Shown piece by piece: positions 16,513 to 25,346 of a stretch of 46,126 nt of DNA (the first letter of the stretch is position 1; each line of letters starts with the position of its first letter). The translations under genes and the position numbers were made by a program. The notes beneath the pieces are model-generated. The model did not search any database, was not told where the DNA came from, and saw only the letters and a list, made by a program, of their open reading frames with translations. The stretch comes from Saprospiraceae bacterium (GTDB taxonomy: Bacteria > Bacteroidota > Bacteroidia > Chitinophagales > Saprospiraceae): positions 1 through 46,126 of the forward strand of contig JABDLO010000397.1 in assembly GCA_013002995.1 (NCBI GenBank), given 5' to 3'.

Positions 16513-19083
16513 TTACTCTTCATAGAGCATTTCGTAGCTCTTTATTCCACACTCTAGGAATGTGTGATAGCCCTCAACCCCTTCTTTATAAGGTCTAGGT
16601 GATGAAATTACTTTTTCATCAGGTGATACAAACACATACAATGGTTGTGAATTCTGCTCAAAATTAACGATCTGAAAATCAGCCCACTTCTTCCCTACAT
16701 TTCTTAATTTTTCATTTCTTGACTTAGAGATGTATACCGGATCCAGTTTTCGATCATCATCGACGTATAGAGAAACTAAGACTACATCATTATTGAGTTT
16801 ATCTCTGATATCTTCATCTACCCATATATGCTCTTCGGTCTTTCTACAATTTACACACCCGTAACCTGTGAAATCTACAAGTATGGGTTTATCTACCTCC
16901 TTTGCATAAGCAATTGCTTCGTAATAGTCTTTAAAGCAATTGATATTATTAGCACACTTAGTATATGAAGGGTATTTATTCTTAATTTCAGCATCCACAT
17001 CTTCCGGAGGGCAGAAATAATTATAGTTAGTGGGTGGAGCCAATCCACTCATAAGTGATAAAGCATTATAAGAATTGGTATCTGTATTTTTCATAAATCC
17101 AGTACCTAAATAGATGGTGAATGCAAGAGAAGCTAATGCAAATCCAATCCTCAGTTTGCTAAGCTTCTTAATAGGGCTGTCATGAGGAAATTTAATAAAA
17201 CCAAAAAGATATGCCGTCATTCCCAGGAATATTAAAACCCACATTCCCATAAATAATTCATACTTGAGGAATCCCCAGTGATTGGTCATATCTGCCACTG
17301 ACAAAAACTTAAGGGCTAATGCCAATTCCAGGAATCCTAAAACAACTTTCACGGAGTTCATCCAACTTCCGGAACGAGGAAGTGTATTCAACCATGCAGG
17401 AAAAGCAGCAAACAACCCAAATGGAAGTGCCAAAGCAGTAGAGAACCCCAGCATTACAGTAAATGGACCCGTATATTGTCCTTGTGATGCTGCTTGTACA
17501 ATTGCAGTTCCTATAATCGGACCTGTACATGAGAATGATACCAAAGCCAATGTTGTAGCCATGAAGAATATACCAAACAAGCCACCTTTATCTGCCATCT
17601 GATCACTTCTGGTCGACCATGAACTCGGCAATGTGATCTCATAAAATCCAAAAAATGAAAAGGCAAAAGCAATAAAAATTACGAAGAATAGAGAATTGGC
17701 AATCCAATTGGTAGAAAGCCGATTCAGAGCCTCAGGACCTAATAGAATGGTTATCAATAAACCCATTACCACATAAATCGTAATGATTGAAGCACCATAT
17801 ATCAATCCATTCATCCACCCTTTCCTTTTAGTATCTTTTGTAAAAAATGATACGGTAATTGGAATCATTGGGAATACACAAGGAGTGAGCAAGGCCAATA
17901 ACCCACCAATAAATCCGAATATGAATGTCCATACCAGGCTTGTACTTACTGCTGCTCCTTCTTCACAGTCACTCAGAGGATCTTTATATGTTGACTTCAA
18001 TGATGGAATCAATTGGTCCAGATATTGACCCTCTATTTTCATCCCTTCTTCATTACCAATCATAGCTGTTCCATTGCCTAAAACATCAAATGTGAATTCT
18101 ACGTCCGTCGGCGGAAGGCATTTGGTATCGTCGCACGTCATGTAAGTGAGATATCCCTTAATCGGGCCGGTTGCCTTAGATATGTCTATGATTTGTTCAA
18201 TCTGATAAGGTTCATCACTTAAAAATTTAATGACATCCATATCAAAATAAGTATCATATCCTTCTTTTTTATAACCTGATTCTACAGCTTCACCTACTAC
18301 CGTGTTACCACCCATAGATTCATAGACAATCTCTGTAGGAACAGGGCCCTCATCATTGGTATATTGAGAATAAACCGTCCATCCTTTTTCAATATCAGCA
18401 GAAAATTTAAGTTTTATTTCTTTATCGGATATCTCCTCCTGACTGAAAGACCATACAACCGGGTTAAGTAATCCGGAAGTCCCCTGGTCATCACCTGTAG
18501 GAATCTCAATGGATTCATTTTCCATTGATATGGTCTCAATTGATGAGGCAGAAAGATTTAAATCATCCTCTTGATAACGGTCTGGTTCCGGAGATCTTTC
18601 TTCACCTTTTTCTTCTTTTGAAAGGTTAAAGGTGAATTCTACGTCTGTAGGCGGAAGACACTTGTTGTCGTCACATGTCATGTAGGTGAGGTATCCAGTG
18701 GTAGACGCTGACCCATCAACCAACTTTACTTTCTGCTTTATGATGAAGGGTTCATCATCCAGAAACTTAATCACATTGGTTTCAAACAACTTATCAAAAC
18801 CTTCTTTTCTATGCCCTTCTTCTATGGGTTCATCAATTATTTCTATCCCTGAGCTTTCTTCATATATTACTTCTGTCGGTACCGGGCCGTCATCACTCGT
18901 AAATTGAGAATAGACAGTCCACCCCTCATCCATAGTAGCTTTAAATACCAGGAAATATGAGTCCTCAGATATTTTTTCTGCATAGTAATCCCACTTCACG
19001 GGAGTGAGGACTTGCCCCACCATAGTGGATGCAAATACTAATACAGTAATAAGTGACATTAATTGCTTAAAGAGGTAGCTCAT
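16513..19083 (-). CDS. dsbD: Thiol:disulfide interchange protein DsbD with duplicated alpha domain
   Basis: Inner-membrane protein that carries electrons from cytoplasmic thioredoxin to envelope thiol enzymes. ATG 19083 gives 856 residues with a signal peptide (about 1-23, ending STMVG). Two copies of the DsbD-alpha domain follow (about 25-154 and 205-334), each ending YMTCDD-x-KCLPPTDVEFTF with its Cys pair intact. The membrane beta domain (about 380-660) has the two redox cysteines in LLTPCVFPMIPI and SFSCTGPIIGT. The C-terminal thioredoxin-like gamma domain has CVNC (DFTGYGCVNCRKTEEH). Known DsbD proteins normally have one alpha domain. It precedes the small 16300-16479 gene and, further on, the Cys-rich adhesin. 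An in-frame upstream start near 19164 is less likely. Confidence 0.93.
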   Translation of the reverse strand: MSYLFKQLMSLITVLVFASTMVGQVLTPVKWDYYAEKISEDSYFLVFKATMDEGWTVYSQFTSDDGPVPTEVIYEESSGIEIIDEPIEEGHRKEGFDKLFETNVIKFLDDEPFIIKQKVKLVDGSASTTGYLTYMTCDDNKCLPPTDVEFTFNLSKEEKGEERSPEPDRYQEDDLNLSASSIETISMENESIEIPTGDDQGTSGLLNPVVWSFSQEEISDKEIKLKFSADIEKGWTVYSQYTNDEGPVPTEIVYESMGGNTVVGEAVESGYKKEGYDTYFDMDVIKFLSDEPYQIEQIIDISKATGPIKGYLTYMTCDDTKCLPPTDVEFTFDVLGNGTAMIGNEEGMKIEGQYLDQLIPSLKSTYKDPLSDCEEGAAVSTSLVWTFIFGFIGGLLALLTPCVFPMIPITVSFFTKDTKRKGWMNGLIYGASIITIYVVMGLLITILLGPEALNRLSTNWIANSLFFVIFIAFAFSFFGFYEITLPSSWSTRSDQMADKGGLFGIFFMATTLALVSFSCTGPIIGTAIVQAASQGQYTGPFTVMLGFSTALALPFGLFAAFPAWLNTLPRSGSWMNSVKVVLGFLELALALKFLSVADMTNHWGFLKYELFMGMWVLIFLGMTAYLFGFIKFPHDSPIKKLSKLRIGFALASLAFTIYLGTGFMKNTDTNSYNALSLMSGLAPPTNYNYFCPPEDVDAEIKNKYPSYTKCANNINCFKDYYEAIAYAKEVDKPILVDFTGYGCVNCRKTEEHIWVDEDIRDKLNNDVVLVSLYVDDDRKLDPVYISKSRNEKLRNVGKKWADFQIVNFEQNSQPLYVFVSPDEKVISSPRPYKEGVEGYHTFLECGIKSYEMLYEE
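18085..19011 (-). repeat. Tandem duplication of the DsbD alpha-domain coding segment
   Basis: Two in-frame copies of about 390 bases each start near 19011 and 18471, a period of about 540 bases (180 codons). The proteins match along their length: WTVYSQ-F/Y-T, DDGPVPTE versus NDEGPVPTE, VIKFL-D/S-DEP, and GYLTYMTCDD. At DNA level 18091-18120 and 18631-18660 are nearly identical. The linker between the copies (about 50 residues, Glu/Ser-rich) is not repeated. Confidence 0.85.
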
Positions 19084-19117
19084 AATAATGGAATAATGAT
19101 GATAAATATATCCAATA

Positions 19118-19125
19118 CAAAAATA
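19118..19125 (-). promoter_or_regulatory. Candidate -7 box (TATTTTTG) for dsbD
   Basis: Minus-strand TATTTTTG fits TAnnTTTG and lies 35 bases before the chosen dsbD start, giving a leader of about 28 bases and supporting ATG 19083 over the longer reading frame. No good -33 TTG is seen. Confidence 0.38.
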
Positions 19126-19212
19126 ATGCTTAAAGGGTGATAATGATTGGGTAAACCATATCATTATTAAAAGTTTAACAGCAGTTAAATAACGTTAATT
19201 GAATAACATACA

Positions 19213-20187
19213 TCACACATAGAAGGTGTAAATGATTACTGCAAGCAGCAATAGATGGATCATTTCTGTATAAATCTTGTTCTTAATCCAGGTGATATTC
19301 ATTGCAAATAAGGTTGAAACTACAACACATAAGAGCAATAAACCTGAATATGAAAAGCCATCTGTAAAGGCAGTAGTTAATAATGCTATGAATGAAAGCC
19401 AATAAAACAGATCAATTTTCTTTTGGGCCTGAATTGATTTACGAATGGTGTATTTATTATAACTGAAGAACACTGTAAGAAACAAAAGCAATAAGACAGC
19501 AAGGAAAATGTATTGCTCAATTGAAACATCAGTTGTCAGATCAATAAATCCGAATCTATCTAAGAAATCAGAAACCAGAACACCAATGTCTTTTTGCAGG
19601 TAATACAATACACTGAAAGAGAGAAAGATAGGGGTTAAAAACCCTGTTAAGTATTGTAATTTTTCAACTCCTTTAAAGGACCTAAGTATCATTAATCCAA
19701 TAAAACCATAAATGAATGCCCATAGCAATCCTGGGTTCAATAAGAAAGCAAGGCAGCCAAAAAATCCTGTATTGAATATGTGAATAGAACCCAGTTGGTT
19801 TTTATAGGTCTTAAACATTTGTGAAATCATTATTATCACGAATGTTAATCCAAGAATTTCGGGTGTTAATTTAATAAGATACTCACTGGCACTAACAAGT
19901 AAAATATAGAGTGCTCCCGGAAAAAGAGTATACTCATTAGGTATCCGGTTTTTTAAATAAATTCTGTTTATATAAATACCTTGAGCCACAACAAGGAGGG
20001 TACAAATAATACTTTGTAAAAGCGGTAACGACAGATAGCCATACAACCATTCAAGAAATACATTATTCCCTGAATATTCATAAGCAAACCTATCAGGCCA
20101 TATAAAGGTGTGAATCCTTAATATTATGGCATAGGGTACCAGCAAAAGGGTATTTACAAAATAATTTCTTCTAAATAATTCTAACAC
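19213..20187 (-). CDS. Polytopic inner-membrane protein (DUF6427-like)
   Basis: Integral membrane protein of 324 residues with about nine to ten hydrophobic segments, such as LLQSIICTLLVVAQGIYI, FFGCLAFLLNPGLLWAFIYG and YIFLAVLLLLFLTVFFSY. No catalytic motif or transporter signature is evident. It starts NYFVNTLLLVPYAIILRIHTF, and the pattern matches what I recall of the Bacteroidota family DUF6427, an assignment I hold with moderate confidence. The start is GTG 20187 (MLELFRRN). It is divergent from the polyprenyl synthase gene across a 258-base gap, and 129 bases separate it from dsbD. In some Bacteroidota such proteins sit near prenyl or lipid genes; the role here is unknown. Confidence 0.7.
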   Translation of the reverse strand: MLELFRRNYFVNTLLLVPYAIILRIHTFIWPDRFAYEYSGNNVFLEWLYGYLSLPLLQSIICTLLVVAQGIYINRIYLKNRIPNEYTLFPGALYILLVSASEYLIKLTPEILGLTFVIIMISQMFKTYKNQLGSIHIFNTGFFGCLAFLLNPGLLWAFIYGFIGLMILRSFKGVEKLQYLTGFLTPIFLSFSVLYYLQKDIGVLVSDFLDRFGFIDLTTDVSIEQYIFLAVLLLLFLTVFFSYNKYTIRKSIQAQKKIDLFYWLSFIALLTTAFTDGFSYSGLLLLCVVVSTLFAMNITWIKNKIYTEMIHLLLLAVIIYTFYV

Positions 20188-20213
20188 TTGCTTTTTAGAT
20201 AGAATTTGAAAAT

Positions 20214-20221
20214 CAAAAATA
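20214..20221 (-). promoter_or_regulatory. Candidate -7 box (TATTTTTG) for the DUF6427-like gene
   Basis: Minus-strand TATTTTTG matches TAnnTTTG 27 bases before the GTG start at 20187. No clear -33 element. The rest of the divergent gap (to 20445) contains only a short TCTCT-AAA-AGAGA hairpin (20339-20351) and no obvious box for the plus-strand gene. Confidence 0.35.
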
Positions 20222-20445
20222 TAAATATCTGGTAACTAATTTCAGGTAAGTGATGACGGAGATATAGATTAATGAATTCTGTTCATTTATTTCCACCTCC
20301 AACTATAATTAAATCTCTATTCATATGATGCCCTGTATTCTCTAAAAGAGACACAAATACCAACCAATTTATATCTAAAGTGTTAATCCAAGGTAGAAAC
20401 TAAAATTTCTTGTACCTTCCGCCCACTAAAAGACACGCTTCTTCA

Positions 20446-21420
20446 ATGTCAATCAGTCTCTCAGAAATACAAAAACCTATTAAGGAGGAGTTAATCCTAT
20501 TTGAGAAGCATTTCAAATCTTCAGTTAAGACCAATGTTGCTCTTCTTGATAAGATCATGTATTACATTGTTAAAAGAAAAGGTAAGCAAATACGACCGAT
20601 GTTTGTATTCCTTTGTGCTCAATCATGCGGGAAGATCAATGATTCAACATATATAGCAGCCAGCCTTATAGAATTACTTCATACCGGGACACTTGTGCAT
20701 GATGATGTAGTTGATGATTCCATGTATCGTCGAGGTTTCTTTTCCGTGAGTGCACTCTGGAAAAACAAAATTGCCGTTCTTGTAGGTGATTATTTGCTTT
20801 CTCGGGGTTTTCTGCTTGCTCTTGACAATGACGAGATCCAGGCATTAAAGATCCTCTCCAATGCTGTAAAATTAATGAGTGAAGGAGAATTACTCCAGAT
20901 TGAGAAAGCAAGGAGATTAGATATTCAGGAAGATATTTATTACGATATCATAAAGCGAAAGACAGCATCGCTTATTGCTGCAGCTTGCAGTTCCGGAGCA
21001 GCTTCAACAACTGATGACTTAGAATTAGTTGAAAGATTTAGGTTATTTGGAGAAACCCTGGGAATGGCATTTCAGATAAAAGATGATTTGTTTGACTATG
21101 GTGAAGCAGATATCGGAAAACCCAGAGGTATTGATATCAAAGAAAAGAAAATGACGCTTCCCCTGATTTACAGCCTCCAGAATACTGATAAAAAGACCAA
21201 GAAAAGAATAATCAATGGCATTAAGAAAAATAGCACAGACAATAGGTTTGTAAAAGAGGTCATTGATTTTGTTAAATCAACCGGTGGAATCGCTTATGCC
21301 GAGGAGAAAATGCAATGCTATCATCAATCTGCACTTGAACTTCTCGATACTCTTCCTATGTCAGAAGCTGTCGATTCACTTAAACAATTGGCTCAATACG
21401 TCATTGACAGAAAAAAGTGA
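20446..21420 (+). CDS. Polyprenyl diphosphate synthase (trans, long-chain type)
   Basis: Condenses isopentenyl diphosphate onto an allylic primer to build the side chain of the quinone (menaquinone in this phylum) or a related polyprenyl chain. Both Asp-rich motifs are present: HDDVVDD (about residues 85-91, before RRG) and KDDLFDY (about 220). The KGKQIRPMFVFLCA motif and GDYLLSRGF are also typical. The context LIELLHTGTLVHDD resembles octaprenyl/heptaprenyl-type enzymes more than FPP synthases, so a long product is inferred. ATG 20446 (MSISLSEIQK) was chosen over TTG 20410. 324 residues is normal. It is the only plus-strand gene here and converges on murA, with the two stop codons touching. 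Confidence 0.92.
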   Translation: MSISLSEIQKPIKEELILFEKHFKSSVKTNVALLDKIMYYIVKRKGKQIRPMFVFLCAQSCGKINDSTYIAASLIELLHTGTLVHDDVVDDSMYRRGFFSVSALWKNKIAVLVGDYLLSRGFLLALDNDEIQALKILSNAVKLMSEGELLQIEKARRLDIQEDIYYDIIKRKTASLIAAACSSGAASTTDDLELVERFRLFGETLGMAFQIKDDLFDYGEADIGKPRGIDIKEKKMTLPLIYSLQNTDKKTKKRIINGIKKNSTDNRFVKEVIDFVKSTGGIAYAEEKMQCYHQSALELLDTLPMSEAVDSLKQLAQYVIDRKK

Positions 21421-22737
21421 TCAAATCTCTACTCGTTGAATATTGGCACCTAGAGCATTAAGCCTACCATCAATATTTTCATAACCTCTGTCAATCTGAT
21501 TGATATTGTGTATCATACTTGGAGAACTCGCAGAAAGAGCTGCGATCAATAATGAAACCCCTGCCCTGATATCAGGTGAAGTCATTGTAATTCCCTTCAA
21601 TTGTGATTTCCTTTCCAATCCTATTACCGTAGCACGGTGTGGATCACATAAAATGATCTGTGCCCCCATGTCTATTAATTTATCGACAAAGAACAATCGT
21701 GATTCAAACATCTTCTGATGTATAAGTACACTTCCTCTTGCCTGAATGGCAACGACAAGCAGAATACTCATAAGGTCAGGAGTAAATCCAGGCCATGGAG
21801 CATCATAAATAGTCATGATAGAACCATCAATAAAACTTTGGATCTCGTAAATATCTTGTTCTGGAATGATGATGTCATCACCCTCGATTTTCATTTCTAT
21901 TCCCATCTTCTCGAAAGTCCCCGGAATGATCCCAAGGTTTTCAACGGAAACATCTTTTATTCTAATAGAAGACTGGGTCATAGCTGCCATTCCCATAAAA
22001 CTTCCGATTTCTATCATATCTGGAAGAATTCTGTGAGTTGTGCCACTTAAGGAATCAACTCCTTCAATTATCAGCATATTAGATCCTACACCAGAGATTT
22101 TTGCTCCCATAGAAACAAGCATCCTACACAATTGCTGGACGTAAGGTTCACAGGCAGCATTATAGATGGTGGTCTTACCAGGTGCCATTGTAGCTGTCAT
22201 AACAATGTTGGCTGTACCAGTAACTGATATCTCATCCATCAATATATAGGTGCCTCTCAGATCATGAGCATCGAGATAAAATTTTGCTTCTGCATCATCA
22301 TATTTATAGTCAGCCCCTAATTTTTGAAATCCGAGCAAGTGAGTGTCTATCCTTCTTCTTCCGATTTTATCGCCTCCGGGTTTTGGTAGGAAAGCTTTTT
22401 TAAATCTTGCTAGAATTGGTCCTAACAGCATTACTGAACCTCTAATCTTTTGAGCATCCCCCTGGTACTCTTCAGAAGACATATAGTCCAGATCAATCTC
22501 ATCGGCTTGAAGGCTGTACCGGTTCTTATTTACTCTCTTAACCTTAACTCCAAGCCCTTCAATTAATGAAAGTAGTTTTCTTACATCAACAATATCTGGT
22601 ACATTATCAATGATAACTTCTTCTGTTGTCAGCAGTGCTGCACAGATGATCTGCAATGCTTCATTCTTTGCTCCCTGAGGTGTAATTTCCCCACTTAGTC
22701 TGGCATTGCCCTCTACTTTAAATGCTTGCGTGGACAT
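21421..22737 (-). CDS. murA: UDP-N-acetylglucosamine 1-carboxyvinyltransferase (MurA), Cys-to-Asp variant
   Basis: Catalyses the first committed step of peptidoglycan synthesis, transfer of enolpyruvate from PEP to UDP-GlcNAc. The 438-residue protein has the N-terminal GAKNEALQ motif (Lys24, Asn25), GPILARF, and the loop region PKPGGDKIGRRRIDTH. In the loop, the position of the usual active-site Cys (Cys115 in E. coli) is Asp123 (codon GAT at 22371-22369). The conserved Asp of FTPDLMS is kept. Asp at this site is known in naturally fosfomycin-insensitive MurA enzymes, for example in mycobacteria and chlamydiae. It lies after DUF4290 on the same strand, with a hairpin between them, and downstream of glmS, which feeds the same pathway. 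Confidence 0.95.
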   Translation of the reverse strand: MSTQAFKVEGNARLSGEITPQGAKNEALQIICAALLTTEEVIIDNVPDIVDVRKLLSLIEGLGVKVKRVNKNRYSLQADEIDLDYMSSEEYQGDAQKIRGSVMLLGPILARFKKAFLPKPGGDKIGRRRIDTHLLGFQKLGADYKYDDAEAKFYLDAHDLRGTYILMDEISVTGTANIVMTATMAPGKTTIYNAACEPYVQQLCRMLVSMGAKISGVGSNMLIIEGVDSLSGTTHRILPDMIEIGSFMGMAAMTQSSIRIKDVSVENLGIIPGTFEKMGIEMKIEGDDIIIPEQDIYEIQSFIDGSIMTIYDAPWPGFTPDLMSILLVVAIQARGSVLIHQKMFESRLFFVDKLIDMGAQIILCDPHRATVIGLERKSQLKGITMTSPDIRAGVSLLIAALSASSPSMIHNINQIDRGYENIDGRLNALGANIQRVEI

Positions 22738-22754
22738 GAATAAAAATCTATTTA

Positions 22755-22789
22755 AATAAAAATGGCTCTGAAAATATTTTCAGAGCCAT
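22755..22789 (-). terminator. Hairpin with T-rich tail between DUF4290 and murA
   Basis: 22762-22789 is a perfect 28-base palindrome (stem ATGGCTCTGAAA with its complement) followed on the minus strand by TTTTATTT. It fits an intrinsic terminator for the DUF4290 end of the operon. Because it ends only 24 bases before the murA ATG, it could instead be an attenuator controlling read-through into murA. No TAnnTTTG box is seen between the hairpin and murA. Confidence 0.68.
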
Positions 22790-22816
22790 AAATATATTAA
22801 ATTTTATCGTAATATA

Positions 22817-23476
22817 TTACTTCCTCTTTCTCTTCCTATTATTCTTATTATGCGACCTTCCAGACTTCTTAGGTTTTTGCTTTTTAGAACTTGAAGAATG
22901 ATAGGTGGGTATATTAAGAAGGTCAAGATGTATCCCTTCCAGGCTGGTAATCTGACCTTTTGCCATTTTTATCAAATCAGCCTTAATGGTCTCATCATTT
23001 GCGTAATGTTCCCTGTTCCAGGTCTTATATGCCATCTTCATATATGATCCGATCAGGCTCATAAATTCCATTCTTTTTTCCTCATCCTCGAGAGCAAGAG
23101 CCCTTTCAAGCATTTCCTGGATATAAGTACCATAGTGTCTATATCTTCTTACTTGATGAGGGTAAGGAATTTTTTCAGGCTTCAATCCATTGGTAGCTTC
23201 AGTCAGTTCTATTCCTTCCGGTGGTGTAACATCCAAATCATATCCTGAGATGCGATAAGCATGTTTCCATAATTTTTCCTGTACCTCACCTACATTTTTA
23301 TGTTGAGGATTCATCTGATACATCAGGGCTATTACTCCTTCAACAAATCGTTGTCTCGCATCGCGATCTTCAATGGTCTTAGCATGCTGAATGAGTTTCT
23401 GCACATGCCTGCCGTATTCTGAAATTGTAAGATTTTCCCTCGATGAATTATATTCTATATCTAAATGCTTTGCCAT
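22817..23476 (-). CDS. DUF4290 family protein
   Basis: Member of DUF4290, an uncharacterised family of Bacteroidota. The 219-residue protein is mostly helical with no signal or membrane segment. Recognisable blocks are YGRHVQKLIQHAKTIEDR, QNPQHKN-like MNPQHKNVGEVQEKLWKHAY, and a charged stretch YPHQVRRYRHYGTYIQEML. The last 25 residues are a Lys/Arg/Ser-rich tail (KKQKPKKSGRSHNKNNRKRK) that could contact RNA or another polyanion; this is inference from charge alone. It sits between glmS and murA on the same strand, a neighbourhood I recall as common in the phylum. It starts at ATG 23476, 19 bases after the glmS stop. A function linked to cell-wall precursor supply is possible but untested. 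Confidence 0.85.
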   Translation of the reverse strand: MAKHLDIEYNSSRENLTISEYGRHVQKLIQHAKTIEDRDARQRFVEGVIALMYQMNPQHKNVGEVQEKLWKHAYRISGYDLDVTPPEGIELTEATNGLKPEKIPYPHQVRRYRHYGTYIQEMLERALALEDEEKRMEFMSLIGSYMKMAYKTWNREHYANDETIKADLIKMAKGQITSLEGIHLDLLNIPTYHSSSSKKQKPKKSGRSHNKNNRKRKRK

Positions 23477-23495
23477 TATATTATTATATGTGATA

Positions 23496-25334
23496 TTATT
23501 CTACTGTTACTGATTTTGCAAGGTTTCTAGGTTGATCCACATTACAACCCCTCATTACTGCAATATGATACGCCAGCAACTGTAGTGGAATAACTGATAA
23601 TAGTGGGGTTAGGGGATCAAGCGTATCGGGTATCTCTATGGTGTAATCTGCCATTTTCTTAATCTTTTCATCACCTTCAGTAACGATGGCAATGACGATT
23701 CCTTTCCTGGCTTTTACTTCTTGAATATTACTCACGATTTTATCATAAGCAGACTTATTGGTAGCAATAACAATGACTGGCATGTACATGTCAATCAAAG
23801 CAATAGGGCCATGTTTCATTTCTGCTGCCGGGTATCCTTCAGCGTGGATGTAGGAAATCTCTTTAAGCTTTAACGCGCCTTCCAGTGCGATAGGGAAGTT
23901 ATATCCACGACCAAGATAAAGTGCATTTGAAGCACTTCTTATTTCACCTGCTATATATTTTATCTGTTCATTTTTAGCAATTACTCTTTCTACCTGGGCT
24001 GGAATGTCAGAGAGTGCATAGATTAAACTATGATATTCAGATTCAGAAATTGTACCTCGTTCATAACCCATGTTTAAGGCCATCAAAGTCAATACTGTAA
24101 CCTGGCTGGTAAATGCCTTTGTAGAAGCAACACCAATCTCAGGACCTGCGTGTATGTAAGAACCACAGTCCGTCATTCTTGCAATACTTGAGCCTACTAC
24201 ATTAACCAGGCCATACAATAGACATCCCTTCTCTTTAGCGATTTCAAGTGCCGCTAGTGTATCAGCAGTCTCTCCAGATTGTGATAATGCCACAACGACA
24301 TCACCTTCTGATAAAATTGGATTGCGGTATCTGAATTCTGAAGCATATTCTACTTCTGTCTTTACTCTAGCAAGCTCCTCAAATAAGTATTCACCGATGA
24401 GTGCTGCGTGCCAGCTGGTCCCACAAGCAACCATGATGATCCTATCTGTCTTTGAAAATCGATTGGTATACGGCCTCATTCCTCCGACACTCACCCATCC
24501 CTTATCCGCATTGATGCGACCTCTCATACTTTCAGCAATTGTAAATGGTTGCTGGAAGATCTCCTTTAACATAAAATGATCAAATCCTGCTTTTTCAATT
24601 TCATCCAGCTTAAGATCTAGCTCATGTATAGTCGGAGTAGTAGACTCATTATCAATGGTCTTGATTGAGAATTCTCCTTGGCGAGGGACTGTAACAATTT
24701 CCTCATCATTAAGATAAACCACCTTCTTAGTATATTTTATAATTGGTGATGCATCACTTGCGAGAAAGTATTCATTCTCACCCACACCAAGCACAAGAGG
24801 GCTTGATTTTCTTGCTCCAACTATCTTGTCAGGCTCTGATTTATCGAACACAACAATAGCATAAGCTCCAACAACTTTCTGAAGTGCACGTCTTACTGCT
24901 TCTTCAAGGGTCACTTTCTCCGTATTTTTTACCTCCTGGATAAAATTTACCAATACCTCAGTATCCGTTTCACTCTTAAAGTTGTACCCTCTTTCTGTAA
25001 GGAAAGTTTTTAAAGACAAGTAGTTTTCGATGATCCCATTATGAACCAATGTTAGGTTGTCATCATCGGAATGATGAGGGTGAGCGTTGAGATCATCAGG
25101 CTTTCCATGCGTAGCCCACCTTGTATGTCCGATTCCAAGGTTTCCCTCAAGGTCAACAGAGGAAGCCACATTTTCCAGGTCCAAGACCTTTCCTTTTTTC
25201 TTTACGGTATTAATCTTACCATTAAGTATTGATACACCGGCACTATCATAACCTCTGTACTCCAATCTTTTAAGACCTTCAACGATTATTGGATAGGCTT
25301 CCTTTTCTCCTATGTAAGCAACTATTCCACACAT
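23496..25334 (-). CDS. glmS: Glutamine--fructose-6-phosphate aminotransferase (GlmS)
   Basis: Makes glucosamine-6-phosphate from fructose-6-phosphate and glutamine, the first step toward UDP-GlcNAc. The N-terminal glutaminase begins MCGIVAYIGEKEAYPI, with Cys2 as nucleophile after Met removal, followed by RLEYRGYDSAG and GHTRWATHG. Two SIS domains fill the C-terminal half (VACGTSWHAAL, SQSGETADTLAAL, STKAFTSQV). The end is PRNLAKSVTVE with the conserved Lys. At 612 residues it is full length. The gene follows DUF4270 by 12 bases and precedes DUF4290, with murA further down. Product flow GlmS to MurA fits the shared neighbourhood. No glmS ribozyme is expected in this phylum and the 12-base leader excludes one. 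Confidence 0.97.
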   Translation of the reverse strand: MCGIVAYIGEKEAYPIIVEGLKRLEYRGYDSAGVSILNGKINTVKKKGKVLDLENVASSVDLEGNLGIGHTRWATHGKPDDLNAHPHHSDDDNLTLVHNGIIENYLSLKTFLTERGYNFKSETDTEVLVNFIQEVKNTEKVTLEEAVRRALQKVVGAYAIVVFDKSEPDKIVGARKSSPLVLGVGENEYFLASDASPIIKYTKKVVYLNDEEIVTVPRQGEFSIKTIDNESTTPTIHELDLKLDEIEKAGFDHFMLKEIFQQPFTIAESMRGRINADKGWVSVGGMRPYTNRFSKTDRIIMVACGTSWHAALIGEYLFEELARVKTEVEYASEFRYRNPILSEGDVVVALSQSGETADTLAALEIAKEKGCLLYGLVNVVGSSIARMTDCGSYIHAGPEIGVASTKAFTSQVTVLTLMALNMGYERGTISESEYHSLIYALSDIPAQVERVIAKNEQIKYIAGEIRSASNALYLGRGYNFPIALEGALKLKEISYIHAEGYPAAEMKHGPIALIDMYMPVIVIATNKSAYDKIVSNIQEVKARKGIVIAIVTEGDEKIKKMADYTIEIPDTLDPLTPLLSVIPLQLLAYHIAVMRGCNVDQPRNLAKSVTVE

Positions 25335-25346
25335 ATGGACAAGTAT

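Noticed and set aside
16513-19164. DsbD start at 19164
   Set aside because: The added 27 residues are hydrophobic-aromatic without signal-peptide form, whereas ATG 19083 starts a proper signal peptide.
20339-20351. TCTCT-AAA-AGAGA hairpin before the polyprenyl synthase gene
   Set aside because: A 5-base stem is too short to claim as a terminator or operator and has no T-run.
25335-25346. glmS ribozyme or riboswitch upstream of glmS
   Set aside because: Only 12 bases separate DUF4270 from glmS; no space for a structured leader.
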